Assembly: GCA_022009855.1 (NCBI GenBank)
Contig: CP091727.1
Location: forward strand, 1,240,001-1,304,000
Direction of reading: 5' to 3'
DNA: 64,000 nucleotides
Origin: Lentisphaeria bacterium
Lineage (GTDB): Bacteria > Verrucomicrobiota > Lentisphaeria > Victivallales > Victivallaceae
Of the stretch, positions 43,256-52,981 are shown in pieces (within the stretch, counting starts at the first letter, position 1; each line of letters starts with the position of its first letter). A program made the translations under genes and the position numbers. The notes under the pieces were generated by a model. That model made no database searches. It was not told the origin of the DNA and worked only from the letters and a program-made list of their open reading frames with translations.

Positions 43256-46200
43256 TTATTTCTGCTCCAGCGTCTTGAGTGAAACGTCGTCGAAATATGC
43301 TTTCGCCGCGGCGGGACTCTTCCGATTTTCCCCGTAACCGGCGACCAGCAGGACCCGGATTTCCGCCGTATCGGGAACAAACAGCAGCTCCATTTTCCGC
43401 CAGGAGCCGTTCCCCCGCTGACCGGGAGCGGCAAACATGCCGATGTACTGTTTGTCCCGAAGCCGTTCTATCCGGAGCTGAACCACGTCATCAGCGTCGA
43501 AATTCTCAGTCTTCACCCAGGCGGACAGCAGGCAGGGGGGAGCCGGGCGTCACCGCCACCGCCTCGGAATACCAGCGGCAGTCGTTCCCATCCGGGGAGT
43601 TCAGCACCACCGACGCCTTTCCGCCGCGGACCTCCGCCCCGGGCTTTCCGTCTTTGATATACTGTTTCGAGGCGAATGAATTCCAGAAATCCGGGCGGGA
43701 CGTCCCCTGCTCGAACCCGTTGTTGACCAGAAGCTCCCGGCCGTTTTCACGAATACCGCGCATCAGATTTTCCGGATTGAGTGCCTGTACCTTCCGCGCG
43801 GTACTCTGCAACCGGTTCAGCGTCTCCCGGAATACGGCGGAATCCCTGCCGAAGTAGATGACATCACAGCTGGCATCCGATTTCAGCTCGATGAATCCTT
43901 CCGGGAACTCCTCTGCGTCTCCCGGCGAAGATCGTAAAAGTGAAATACCAGATATTCGGTTTCCGGTTCGGCGGGGATGCGGACCGTCCGGCTTGCCGGC
44001 AGAATTTTCCGCGAAAAATACCGTTCCTTCTCCATTGCGGCCAGCGACGGTGCATCCCACAGGACGAGGGGAGCGGCCGCCGGGAACGTCGTAAAGATGC
44101 ACCCCCGCCCCGGATCCGCTTCGCATTCCGGCCTCTCTCCCGCCGCCCGCATGGTGAAGTCCACCAGCGCCCGGCTGAATTCCGGAGCACGATCCAGCGG
44201 CATTTCCGCATGAATGTAAAAGATCTCGCCCCTCCCCGCCGGAATGCGGGAAACCAGCGGCAGTCCGTTCTCCGCCCGGAGCAGCACTTCGCCCGGATTC
44301 TTCAGCAGATAGACGCTGCGGTCGCATCGGAAGGTGCGATTCCGGTCGGCGAACGAGAGCGCCGGGCACATCTTCCGCTCTGCAAGCTCCAGCCCCAGGA
44401 TGGAGTTCTTCGCCGCCAGCGGATTTTTCCAGATTGCAATCATAACTCTTTTCGGGATGCCACAGAATCTCCCGGACGTTCTTTTTCAGATTCACTCCGC
44501 CGTTGAACTGCGAGAACGGAACGGAGGAGTGGAGGATCAACCTGCGTCCGGGAACGGCGTCCAGCCATTTCCTGGCGGCGGCGAAGTGCATCGACGACGA
44601 CTCCGCCGGATTGAACACCAGAATGTCGGCCGCATCGCAGAATCCGTCGAACAATCCCTCCTTGCCGGCGGCGTCGAATGAATAATGCAGCTGATCCAGA
44701 AAGAGGGAGAGATTGCCGGCCTGTTTCATTCCATTGGAAAATCCGCTCTGATACTCCAGAATGTTGCGGCTCGCGATCACCGCGGTCCGCCGGGGAGACG
44801 GAAGTTCCGGCCGTTCCCGGAAACTCTGCAGAAACGCGTACGCGCCCGCAGCCCAGTGGCCATAGCGCCCCTGATGGTAAGGGGGGGAGGGCAGACGGCC
44901 GTCCCAGGGGGCCTCCATATACTGGTTGTTGTAATCCGACGGCTTGGCGGCGGAGGAGAGATCGTAGAAGAACGCATAAGCCGCTTCCGGGGAATACTTG
45001 GTCTTTCCATGTCCGCCGTTGTTGATCTCGCCGATGATGTAGATATCCTTGCCCATCTTCTTCAGATGACCGCTGAAAAAGCGCATGTTGTGATACCAGG
45101 CGAAGGTTCCGGCGGGAGAACCGAAGAACTCATATCCGAGTTTGTCCACCCCCTGCAGATTGGCGGAGAGATAGTGATCGTTCCCGTTGGCGATGTCCTC
45201 CGGGTTGGTCCCCGCCACCATGCGGATCCCCTTCGAGTTGGCATAGAGGCCGGTCTTCTGCAGAAATTTCAGGTACTCGTAATGGTACAGCGCCAGAAAG
45301 AGGAAGAGATTCCGTTTTTCGTACACACTGCCGCGGGACGCCTGCTTCTCCGTCACCGGGGAGTAGTCCCGGAAGCTCTTCAGTCCGAGCGATTCCGGCG
45401 TATACCGGTAATCGGTGAAAAGCCTGAGATAGTCGAAGAAGCCGATCTTCCGGTACTTCTCTCCGGGGAACTGCGATAGAGCAATCCGGCATCTTCACCG
45501 GCCAGATCGCGGCGGAACGCCTCCCGTGTGGCATCGTCATATCCCCAGCGCCCCGCCACGGCCAGATGTAATCGATCATCAGGTATTCGGAGATCCCGTT
45601 TTTCGCCATTTCATCGATCGTCGCCCGCAGCGGCAGAAACGCCCGCTCGTCGAAAATGCTGATTCCATGGTAGGGCCACAAGTAGCGGTTCGGTTTTCCC
45701 CAGTTCGCCGGATCGTTCATCGAAAATCCGTCATCCCGGGTCAGAAAGAGCCGGTTGCTGGTAAGATAGTCCTGATAGCCGGAGGTGACGTGATTTTCAA
45801 AGGTGGTCTTGATCCCGAGGGCGTTGTAAAAGGCGGCGCTTTCGGAGACGCCGGGATGCATGGTCCCGTTGAAATGAACCCCGAGATGTCCCTCGAACTG
45901 CTGATGAAGCCGGCGAATCGCCTCCCGGAAAGGCAGAGAGCAGAACAGCGAGGTGTTGTCCGCCACAAAAACCCGCGGCACACGATCATCCTGGAACCGG
46001 ATGGGAATCGGTCTGGCGTATCTCCTGCTCTCGCCGAAAATATTGCGGAACTCCTTGGTGAACAATTTGATGGAACGATCCCCGGCGTGGATTCGGAAAT
46101 CCCGGATCTCGCCGTCGAACACCGCCCCGTTTTCCCCGGCAACCACGAGGGTCAGCGTGTTGATCTCCTTCAATGCGTCTGAGGGAGAAACGCGGGGAAA

Positions 46201-46596
46201 TCCGGATTGGATTTTTTTGAATTCTCCTATCGGGACGACAATCCGGTGAAACATTCCATCCGCTTCCGGCAGATTCAGCTGTCTGCGGAACACTGCACTG
46301 GCGGTATCCTTGAGTTCGATATTCCATGCAGAACCGGAATTCCGATTGATTTTCAGATCGAACGAAATCTTTTTCCGGATCTTCCAGGTACTGCTGTTGA
46401 AAAATCGAGGCGGAAAGCGGCTTGCCGCTTTTTGTTTTCCCATTGCAGAGTAAACCCTTCCGTGGTTTTCGACGTCCGGATCACTCCCGGCAGTCCGGCA
46501 GGTGCGTTGCTGCGGAAGTTGCCGAAATAAAGCGGGTCGGAACCCGCCGTCGCGGCAAACGGCAGCAGAAAGAGAGCAAGAAGAATCTTTTTTCAT
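43256..46596 (-). CDS. Large secreted protein, probable glycoside hydrolase of unknown family
   Basis: About 1,110 residues once at least six frame breaks are bridged. The N-terminus, read with one A removed, is a signal peptide (MKKILLALFLLPFAATAG). A beta-sandwich of about 180 residues follows (SFDLKINRNSGSAWNIELKD onward), resembling a carbohydrate-binding module. A central region has TIM-barrel-like strands (YLMIDYIWPW, IRMVAGTN, DIYIIGEINNGGHG), then a Rossmann-like stretch (ADILVFNPAESSS, GRRLILHSS) like that in GH42 beta-galactosidases. A C-terminal CBM-like domain contains NNGFEQGTSRPDFWNSF. Catalytic residues are not assigned. It follows the H-X9-DG prepilin by 36 bases and so belongs to the regulator-prepilin operon. 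Confidence 0.65.
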
Positions 46597-46632
46597 TTTC
46601 CGGCAGAATATTTTGTTTTCACAATAAAAGGT

Positions 46633-47290
46633 TTACTGTTTCACGGCCGCGGCAGAATCCACCCAGATCAGTTCGCTCTCGGGGGCATTGGGCCAACCGG
46701 GGCAGTCACGATAGGTGCCGTTGCAGAGATACCAGCAGACATGGCCGTCGACAAAGAGAACGTTGACTCCGTTGTTGTGACGGGCTTCCGGCGGACGATC
46801 CGGCCAGTAATGTCCCAATGCCGCATCGTATTTGTTGTTGACAGGATTCACCCAGCTTTCGGTACTCTGAGCCGTGATGGAGGGTTTTCTGATTTTTTTT
46901 CTGGATACCAGCCGGTTGGTGTTGTTCGGCAGGTCAACTTGAACCAGATTCAAACTGCCGCTGGTTTTACGTCTTGCCAGCCCGGAGGGGCATTGCAGCG
47001 GAAATACACTGATATCATCATTCTCCGTACTGCCGGGCAGCAGGTACGGCAGCATCAGGCGATACCAGCTGATGTACGCGGTTCCCCGGTTGTAGATACC
47101 CGGCGTCAGCTGATCGAAATCCTCCGCATACAGGTTGTATCCGAAACCGTACTGCTTCAATACGGACATGCATTGCGTCGTGCGCGCCCGCTCTCGCCTT
47201 GTTCAGCGCCGGCAGCAGCATGGCGGCCAAAATGGCGATAATGGCGATTACGATAAGGAGTTCGATCAGAGTAAACATTCTTCGCCCCAT
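46633..47290 (-). CDS. H-X9-DG type prepilin-like protein
   Basis: About 219 residues. The N-terminus (MFTLIELLIVIAIIAILAAM) is a textbook class III prepilin leader and helix. Near the C-terminus HNNGVNVLFVDGHV fits the H-X9-DG signature of the planctomycete/lentisphaeral DUF1559-related prepilin family, followed by two Cys (WYLCNGTYRDC). One frame break near 47170. GGGAG ribosome site. It lies between the regulator (14 bases) and the large secreted protein (36 bases). Function of this family is unknown; a surface or pseudopilus adaptor is a guess. Confidence 0.88.
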
Positions 47291-47304
47291 GGCTCTTCTC
47301 CCTG

Positions 47305-48359
47305 TTACCGGGTGACGGCGGAAAGTGCCGCCACCGAATTTCTTTCCATGATATAAGGACGCAGTTCGGTGTGGAAGTATTTCACCTTCCCGTCCAGAAC
47401 CGCATCCAGTCCATTCAGCACCGCTTCCGCAAACGACCCCTTCACACCGATGCCGCTCAACATGGGGGTAACGTAATCATAATCGTCCGCGTAGTCGCAC
47501 CCGGCGACACTCACATCGTCCGGGATTTTCAAACCGTTCTCGCCCAGGGCGCGATAGATGCCGGGAATACAGCCCGAGGACATGGCGGCCAATGCGGTGA
47601 AGGTGTCGCGTTTTTTCCGCGAGGTAGGAGGATAAAGTTTCGTATGCTTTCCGCACCGCATATTCCCCCAGCTGCACTTTGCAGTCCAGTTCAACCAGTC
47701 TGATCCCGGAAAGCGAGGCGAAATTCCGCATCCTGCTTGCGCAGCGCAATGGAGGAGTTGACCGGCTCGGCATTGAACAGCAGGATCCGCCGATGTCCCC
47801 GGTCGAACAGGTACTTCGCCAGAAGAAAACCGGCGAACTCATCCATCACATTGACGGAACTGATGGAAATATCCCCCACCCGGCAATCCGTCAGCACCAG
47901 CGGGAGCGTGATATGCTGCAGCCACATCAGATGGCGCTTGTCGAGGACAGACGGCTTGTTGATGCAGATGGCATCAAGTCCGGAGGCCGGCATCAGCGGC
48001 AGATTATTTTCCGCATCGTACAGGCGGCTCTGGAACAGCCAGTGCTTCGACCGGGCGACCTCCTCCTGCAGATCCAGCCTGTTCTTCTGGAGCATGCGGC
48101 TCGGCCAGTCCGGAGCGAGGTAGAGCAGATGGCGTTTCCGGGAACTCTCCCGCATCGCGTTGAACATTCCGACATGCGGCTCGCAATGGATCAGCTTCTT
48201 TTCCTTCAGCTTCGAAATCGCCCCGTTGACCACCCGCAGATTGCAGCTGTATTTCCTCATGATCTCGCGCACGGAATAGAACTTGCTTCCCGGCGCGAAA
48301 TTTTCCAGATCCTGCCGCAGAATCTGATAGAGTTCTTCTGGTCGTATCGAGTGCATCAC
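47305..48359 (-). CDS. GntR-type regulator with LacI-like effector domain
   Basis: A winged-helix N-terminus (PEELYQILRQDLENFAPG, then VREIMRKYSCNLRVVNGAI) and a sugar-binding-like C-terminal domain (YLFDRGHRRILLF is a LacI-family landmark; DDVSVAGCDYAD lines up with the PDDVAVVGFDD segment). About 351 residues, frame breaks near 47700 and 47620. A perfect inverted repeat sits in its own promoter, which indicates autorepression. It is the first gene of an apparent operon with the prepilin and the large secreted protein. Confidence 0.85.
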
Positions 48360-48386
48360 CGTCTTTCTCCCGGATTGTCTGCTTTA

Positions 48387-48429
48387 ATTATACTGAATGT
48401 ATACAGCCGCGCCAACATCTGTATACATT
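48387..48429 (-). promoter_or_regulatory. Promoter with built-in 11-bp inverted-repeat operator
   Basis: Minus strand -35 TTGGCG (48410-48415), 17-base spacer, -10 TATAAT (48387-48392). Arms AATGTATACAG (48396-48406) and CTGTATACATT (48419-48429) are perfect reverse complements, 23 bases centre to centre (about two turns). One arm lies in the spacer and the other just upstream of -35, the layout expected for a repressor that blocks polymerase. Confidence 0.8.
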
Positions 48430-48477
48430 AAAAATACAATTTTTCAAGATCAAGTACCGTAAAAGGAAACGTTCTCT

Positions 48478-49756
48478 TCAGGAACGACAGAAATACTCCA
48501 TTCTGCAAAGAGGCATTCTGTTTGAGGTTGCATCAATCGAAGGAAAATTCCGCCGGGGAAGGCGGGAACCTGCCGGCTCTTTTCCGTCCTGCCATCGTGA
48601 TTTCTTCAGATTCGGCGGATTTTTTACGTTTTTCTGGAAAAGCTCCGCTTTCCGGCCGGCGCGCCACTCGGCGGGCGTGCAGCCGTAACACTGTCGGAAC
48701 TGTTCAAACAGCGCGCCGGAGGAGGGGAAACCGCACTCTTCAGCGATCACCGCTATCGTATCGTCGGAGTCGAGCAGCCGCGAGCACGCCAGTCCAAGCC
48801 GGAGTTCGACGAGCAGCCGCTTCGGGAGATCCCCAGTTCCGCCACACAGCGTCGGTAAAACGTCGATTCGCAGAGATGGTGACGACGGGCAAATTCGGTA
48901 ATCTTCACCGGTCCGGCGGCGTTTTTCTCCAGCAGATTGAGCAGTCGTCGCAGCCGGATGTCGGCGACGGCGAAACCGTTGCTGCTGCCCCGCTCAATCA
49001 CCCCGGCGGGAGCGATCAGAAGCTGTTCCGGTTTCACCGGCGGCCCTCTTCCATCATACGGTCCAGCATCCGGGCGGCGAAAAACCCACGCTCATACAGC
49101 CGGGTTTCAACACTGGAAAGCCGCGGCTCGGTGGCGGTGCAGAGCAGCTCCTCGTTGCCGACGCCGATCAGAGCGATCTCCTCCGGCACCTTCCGGCGGG
49201 CAAGAGCGGCGGCGTTGAAGATCGCGGCAGCCTCCCAGTCATTGTTGCAGAATACCGCACAAAGGCGCGGCAGCCGAACAAGTTTTCTCGCCAGAAGATC
49301 GATGGTCTGCGGCGACCGGAAGTAGCGCGGCATCGACAGGCGGACCGCCCGGAAGCCATCTTGCGCAATCCGCTCCTCGAAGGCGCGGTCCCGCCCGTAG
49401 CAGTCGGTACAGACTGCGAAATTGCGGTGGCCGCGGCGCAGGAAATATTCCGCCGCGACGACGCCGATCCGGAGATTGTCCGGCGCGACGATGCCGTCGG
49501 CGAACCGTTTGAGCACCGGATCGAGCGACAGCCCCACGACCCGGACCCCCGCGTCATGCAACGGTTCGACGCCGCTGCCGGTATCGGTGAGATATCCGTC
49601 GCCGCGCCAGTTTCTGATGTGGCTCCGAAGGCTGAACATCTGCGGCATTTCCAACTGCCAGCCGTGCTCCCGGGCGTAGTCGACAATACCCCGCAATTCC
49701 TGTTGCAGATAGAAGTTCTTGGCAAACAGAACGGTTTTGGCGTGTCGCTTCTTCAT
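48478..49756 (-). CDS. XylR-like regulator: LacI-type sensor plus AraC DNA-binding domain
   Basis: About 426 residues. The first 240 form a LacI/periplasmic-binding-like sensor (FAKNFYLQQELRGIVDYARE, AAEYFLRRGHRNFAVCTD, EEIALIGVGNEELLC, SSVETRLYERGFFAARML). The rest is an AraC-type double HTH (RLLNLLEKNAAGPVKITEFA, HHLCESTFYRRCVAELGIS, IAEECGFPSSGALFEQFRQ). Two frame breaks, near 49040 and 48820. The tail after ELFQKN is of uncertain reading. It is divergent from the GH5-like gene with tandem sites between them, so it probably activates that gene when a sugar is bound. Confidence 0.87.
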
Positions 49757-49799
49757 TTTGTGAAAATATCATTGCATCCGAGCAATTTCAAATGAAAAT

Positions 49800-49864
49800 T
49801 GCATGATTTCATGACAGGAATGCATGATTTCCGGCTTGCCGAATGCGATTTCCTCGGATATACT
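49800..49864 (+). promoter_or_regulatory. Direct-repeat activator sites and promoter of the GH5-like gene
   Basis: TGCATGATTTC occurs at 49800-49810 and 49821-49831, 21 bases apart, with a degenerate third copy at 49844-49852. The promoter is TTGCCG (49836-49841), 17-base spacer, TATACT (49859-49864), so the second repeat ends five bases before -35. Same-face direct repeats next to -35 are typical of AraC/XylR activators. Confidence 0.7.
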
Positions 49865-49912
49865 AGAAAGAGACCTCGAACGCAGTTCTCCTCAACAACA
49901 GAAGGAAATGAG

Positions 49913-51002
49913 ATGATGGAACGATGGAGCAGAAAAAAAGCATGGGAATGGTACGACAATCAACCATGGCTGCGGGGCTGCAACTTTCTGCCGTCCGACT
50001 GCTGCAATCGAATCGCCCTCTGGCAGGAGCTGGATTTTGAGCAGCACCTGGCCACCGCCGACCGGGAACTCGGACTGGCGGCGTCGATCGGATTCAATTC
50101 GATCCGGGTGATTCTGGAGTTCATCGTCTGGGATGAGCAGCACGACGGGTTCCTCGAACGGTTCGAGCGGTTCCTCTCGGTCGCCGCGGGACACGGCATT
50201 TCCCTGCTGGTCTGCTTCGCCAACGACTGCACTGTTCCCCGGGATGAAAACTACCGTCCGCCCCAACTGGGGCCGCAACACTACGACTGGGGCTATCACG
50301 GCGGCCGGAAGAACTCGCCTCACCGCAAGTATGACGGCGTCGGCTACAATCCGGTCCTGGATGAGCCGGAGGTGGCGGAACGCTTCTACGCCATGGTCGC
50401 GGAGATCGTCGGCAAGTACGCCGCCGATCCGCGCATCGTCGCCTGGGATCTCTTCAACGAGCCCGGCAACGGGAATCGTTACGAGGCATCGATTCCGCAT
50501 CTGCAGCGGATCTTCGATGTCGCCCGGAGCATGAACCCCTCGCAGCCGCTGACCACCGGCGGCTTGGCGCGGCAGCGTCCAGAACTGGAAGCCTATCGAA
50601 AAACTGGCGCTGGAGCTCTCCGACGTCATCTCCTATCACTGCTACGGGGACTACGAAGCCAACATTCTGATGATCTCGAACCTGCGTGAATTCGGCCGGC
50701 CGCTCTTCAACACCGAATGGCTGAACCGGATCTGTCACAACAACGTCGCCGAAGCCTTCCCGCTCTTCTTCCTCGAAAAGGTCAGCTGCTGGAACTGGGG
50801 ATTCGTGGCCGGACTTTCACAGACCTACGAACCCTATGAATCCATGTGGAAACAGTACGAGGAGAACCCCGCCCTGCCGTTCGACTTCTCCAGATGGATG
50901 CACGACCTTTTCCGGCCGAGCCTGCACCCATACGACCCGAAGGAGATCGAAATCATCCGGAAATACTGCCGCATAGCCGACGAAAAACGCGCGGCGCAGT
51001 GA
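49913..51002 (+). CDS. GH5-like glycoside hydrolase (cellulase/mannanase superfamily)
   Basis: About 363 residues without a signal peptide, so probably cytosolic. TIM-barrel clan A features: RGCNFLPSDCC near the start, IGFNSIRVILEF, the acid/base Glu in VAWDLFNEPGNGN, the His/Tyr strand SYHCYGDYE and the nucleophile Glu in RPLFNTEWLNR. One frame break near 50580. The related GH2-C or GH39 families share these features, so the exact family and substrate are open. Start at 49913 with AAGGAA. Controlled by the divergent XylR-like activator. Confidence 0.8.
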
Positions 51003-51043
51003 CGATCCGCCTGACCGGGGGAAAATCCCCCCGGAATGGAGAA

Positions 51044-51531
51044 TCACTTCACCAGAACCGTGCCGAGCGGCAGCCGGAGATCTTTGCCGATCCCCGGATT
51101 TTCCAGCCGGACACGGGCTCCCTTCCCCTTGGCGTCATACAGCCCGAGGAAGACGGAGAGCGCCTTGCCCTTCTGCTTTTCCAGATAGACTCTGCGGACA
51201 AAGCGCATCTGCTTGCCCGGCGCCCATTCGGTGGTCGCGGGCGAAGGGTGAAATCGCCGCCGGCAACGATTTTGCCGCCGCTGGTGAAATGGACGAAAAC
51301 CGCCAGCGGTTTTTCCGCGCCCTTCTCCCCGACGTTGGTGAAAACGTATTCGACCTTCGCCGGCAGCGTGACGTCGAGCTTGCGGGGCTGCTCAAGCAAT
51401 TCGCCCTCCTTGTAGAGAAGTTCTCCATTCACCGAAACCTGGTCGAGGCGCGGCTTGAACGCCGCGTCGGCGGCCTCCGCAATGAGAGAAACGGCGGCGA
51501 GACAACAGACGGCAAGAACGGCTTTCAACAT
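51044..51531 (-). CDS. Small secreted beta-rich protein
   Basis: About 162 residues: signal peptide (MLKAVLAVCCLAAVSLIAEAA), then a pattern of short strands (AAFKPRLDQVSVNGELLYKE, KVEYVFTNVGEKG, LAVFVHFTSGGKIVAGGDF). One frame break near 51235 restores an ending of LRLPLGTVLVK. No family recognised. A good AGGAGG site precedes the ATG. The IS110 element lies immediately upstream and may have cut it off from its promoter. Confidence 0.65.
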
Positions 51532-51577
51532 GATGTATCCTCCTATGATAAAATTCCACTTCGATGCCGGGAAAAAC

Positions 51578-52595
51578 TCAATTTTTTACGAGTTTGAATT
51601 GAGTAAAATCCTCAAACATCCAGTTGTTTTTTAATGTTCGATACACGATATCGAGGAATTTGCGAGCCAAGGCGATATTGGCTTTCGCTCCACCCCGCCG
51701 ACTTTAACCGATTCATGAAAGGCATGGAGATACGGGCTGTATCGTTTTGCGATCAGCGCACATTGAACCAATGTGGTTCGTGCAATTTTGCTGCCGTTCT
51801 TCGTGATTCGTCCATGACAGACCGTATCATTTGAATTACTTACTCTCGGGACGATTCCGATATAAGCCGCAAGCTGTTTCGAAGAACGGAAGTCATGGAT
51901 ATTGCCGATTGTCGAGAGCAGAGTTGCCGCCCCTTTCGAACCGATTCCTTTAATGGATTTCAGATTCTTGAAGCCGTCCATCTTACTGCCATGATCCTCA
52001 ATCGTCTTATCCAATTTTTCAATGCTTTGATTCAAGCTGCGAATTTGTTCGACGACCACGAACAGTTCCGTATCGGTGATTGGGTCAAAGTGAAAGCTCA
52101 AAGCTTTCCGAAGCCCGGTCTCCGTGGACAACTCCTCCCGCTTCAAAACGATGAAATTGGCAGCCAGCAGATTATTGACTTTGTTTTTCAAGACGGTACG
52201 CAACTGAACCAGCTTTTCCCTGGTCTGCGTCAAACTTGAAATCTTCGCTTGTAAATCGTCTTTCATTCTTACCTCCGGAAGCATATCCTTTTCCAGAAAC
52301 TCCGCCAATATTTTCGCGTCATGCTTGTCCGTCTTTTCGTGGACGTGCTGATCACTTTGAACTGTGAGGGATTTACTACGACGAGCCGTCCCACATGAGC
52401 TTTCAGGAACCGGCAAAACATAAATGTGTTGCCGGTCGCTTCCACCGCCATGGCAGTATCCTTTCCGAGCAGTGAAGCAAAACCTTTCAACTCACTGATT
52501 TCGCACTTGCCGATTTTCTTCTCCTCGCCGTTTTCCCGGATACAATACGTGAAGTTGTTCCGGTGCAAATCCACTCCCACAAAACTTGTCATCAT
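51578..52595 (-). CDS. IS110-family transposase (DEDD recombinase)
   Basis: About 339 residues. The N-terminal DEDD RuvC-like domain starts TSFVGVDLHRNNFTY (first Asp), continues with the Glu in AVEATGNTF, and ends with KTDKHDAKILAEFLE. After a coiled coil, the Transposase_20 domain has IKGIGSKGAATLLSTIG, FRSSKQLAAYIGIVPR with the nearby Ser cluster, and HGRITKNGSKIARTTLVQ. Frame breaks near 52366 and 51693. ATG at 52595 has GGAGG seven bases upstream; a GTG at 52643 with AGGAGG is an alternative. These enzymes recombine DNA guided by a bridge RNA. Confidence 0.9.
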
Positions 52596-52699
52596 CGTCA
52601 GCCTCCATTCGTTTTTCACGAATCGAAGCGGAACTGCTGTCACGGCCTCACCATCCTCCTATACAGAGTAGTCGAATTAACATCGCTCTCTACGGTGGC

Positions 52700-52830
52700 G
52701 CTCTGGTTTGCAGATCTGACTAATCTCCTTTCCGGGGTCATCCTCTTCTCGGAGGCGCCTCAAATAAATATTCAGTCTGCAACCTGTCCGCTTCCATACG
52801 TGTAAGTTAATCGCCATAAATTACACGCCG
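52700..52830 (-). ncRNA. Candidate IS110 bridge RNA region
   Basis: In IS110 elements the bridge RNA is encoded in the non-coding end before the transposase. Here that stretch shows a stem of TTGCAGA-CTGA (52772-52782) with TCAG-A-TCTGCAA (52708-52719), 11 pairs and one bulge, enclosing a GC palindrome GAGGCGCCTC (52752-52761). Farther out lies a 7-bp hairpin CGTGTAA/TTACACG (52799-52827). The RNA limits are not known and no loop was matched to target or donor sequences. Confidence 0.5.
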
Positions 52831-52926
52831 CAAGCAGAAACCGCGAACGTCAGCTATTTATCATACCATCTCCTTTTTTCCTGTTCCCTGCCGAAAGGGC
52901 GGAACGGCCCTCGGTCGGGTTCTTTC

Positions 52927-52955
52927 ATTATATCGCAGAGAGTGCGGTTTGTCAA
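52927..52955 (-). promoter_or_regulatory. Perfect consensus sigma-70 promoter upstream of the IS110 element
   Basis: Minus strand TTGACA (52950-52955), exactly 17 bases, TATAAT (52927-52932). About 50 bases downstream is a strong AAGGAGAT site and an ATG (52865) whose frame stops after four codons, at the presumed edge of the IS. It may have driven the gene now at 51531, or it may now drive the element. Confidence 0.75.
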
Positions 52956-52981
52956 TCGGCGGACAAGAAAAATCCGGTCCG

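Larger units (their letters stand above)
51540..52865 (-). mobile_element. IS110-family insertion sequence (ends approximate)
   Basis: One transposase gene with about 270 bases of upstream non-coding DNA and a short downstream flank, lower in GC than its surroundings. IS110 elements lack terminal inverted repeats and often make no target duplication, so the exact ends cannot be set by eye; the boundaries given are the host-like ribosome sites on each side. Confidence 0.7.

Noticed and set aside
52640..52660. The shared ATAGGAGGAT between the IS110 leader and the flank at 51545 as a target-binding loop
   Set aside because: Both copies are placed as ribosome binding sites before start codons, which explains the identity without invoking guide pairing.
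52850..52865. Tiny frame after the strong ribosome site upstream of the IS110 element
   Set aside because: It stops after four codons, so it is more likely a gene start interrupted by the element than a real peptide.
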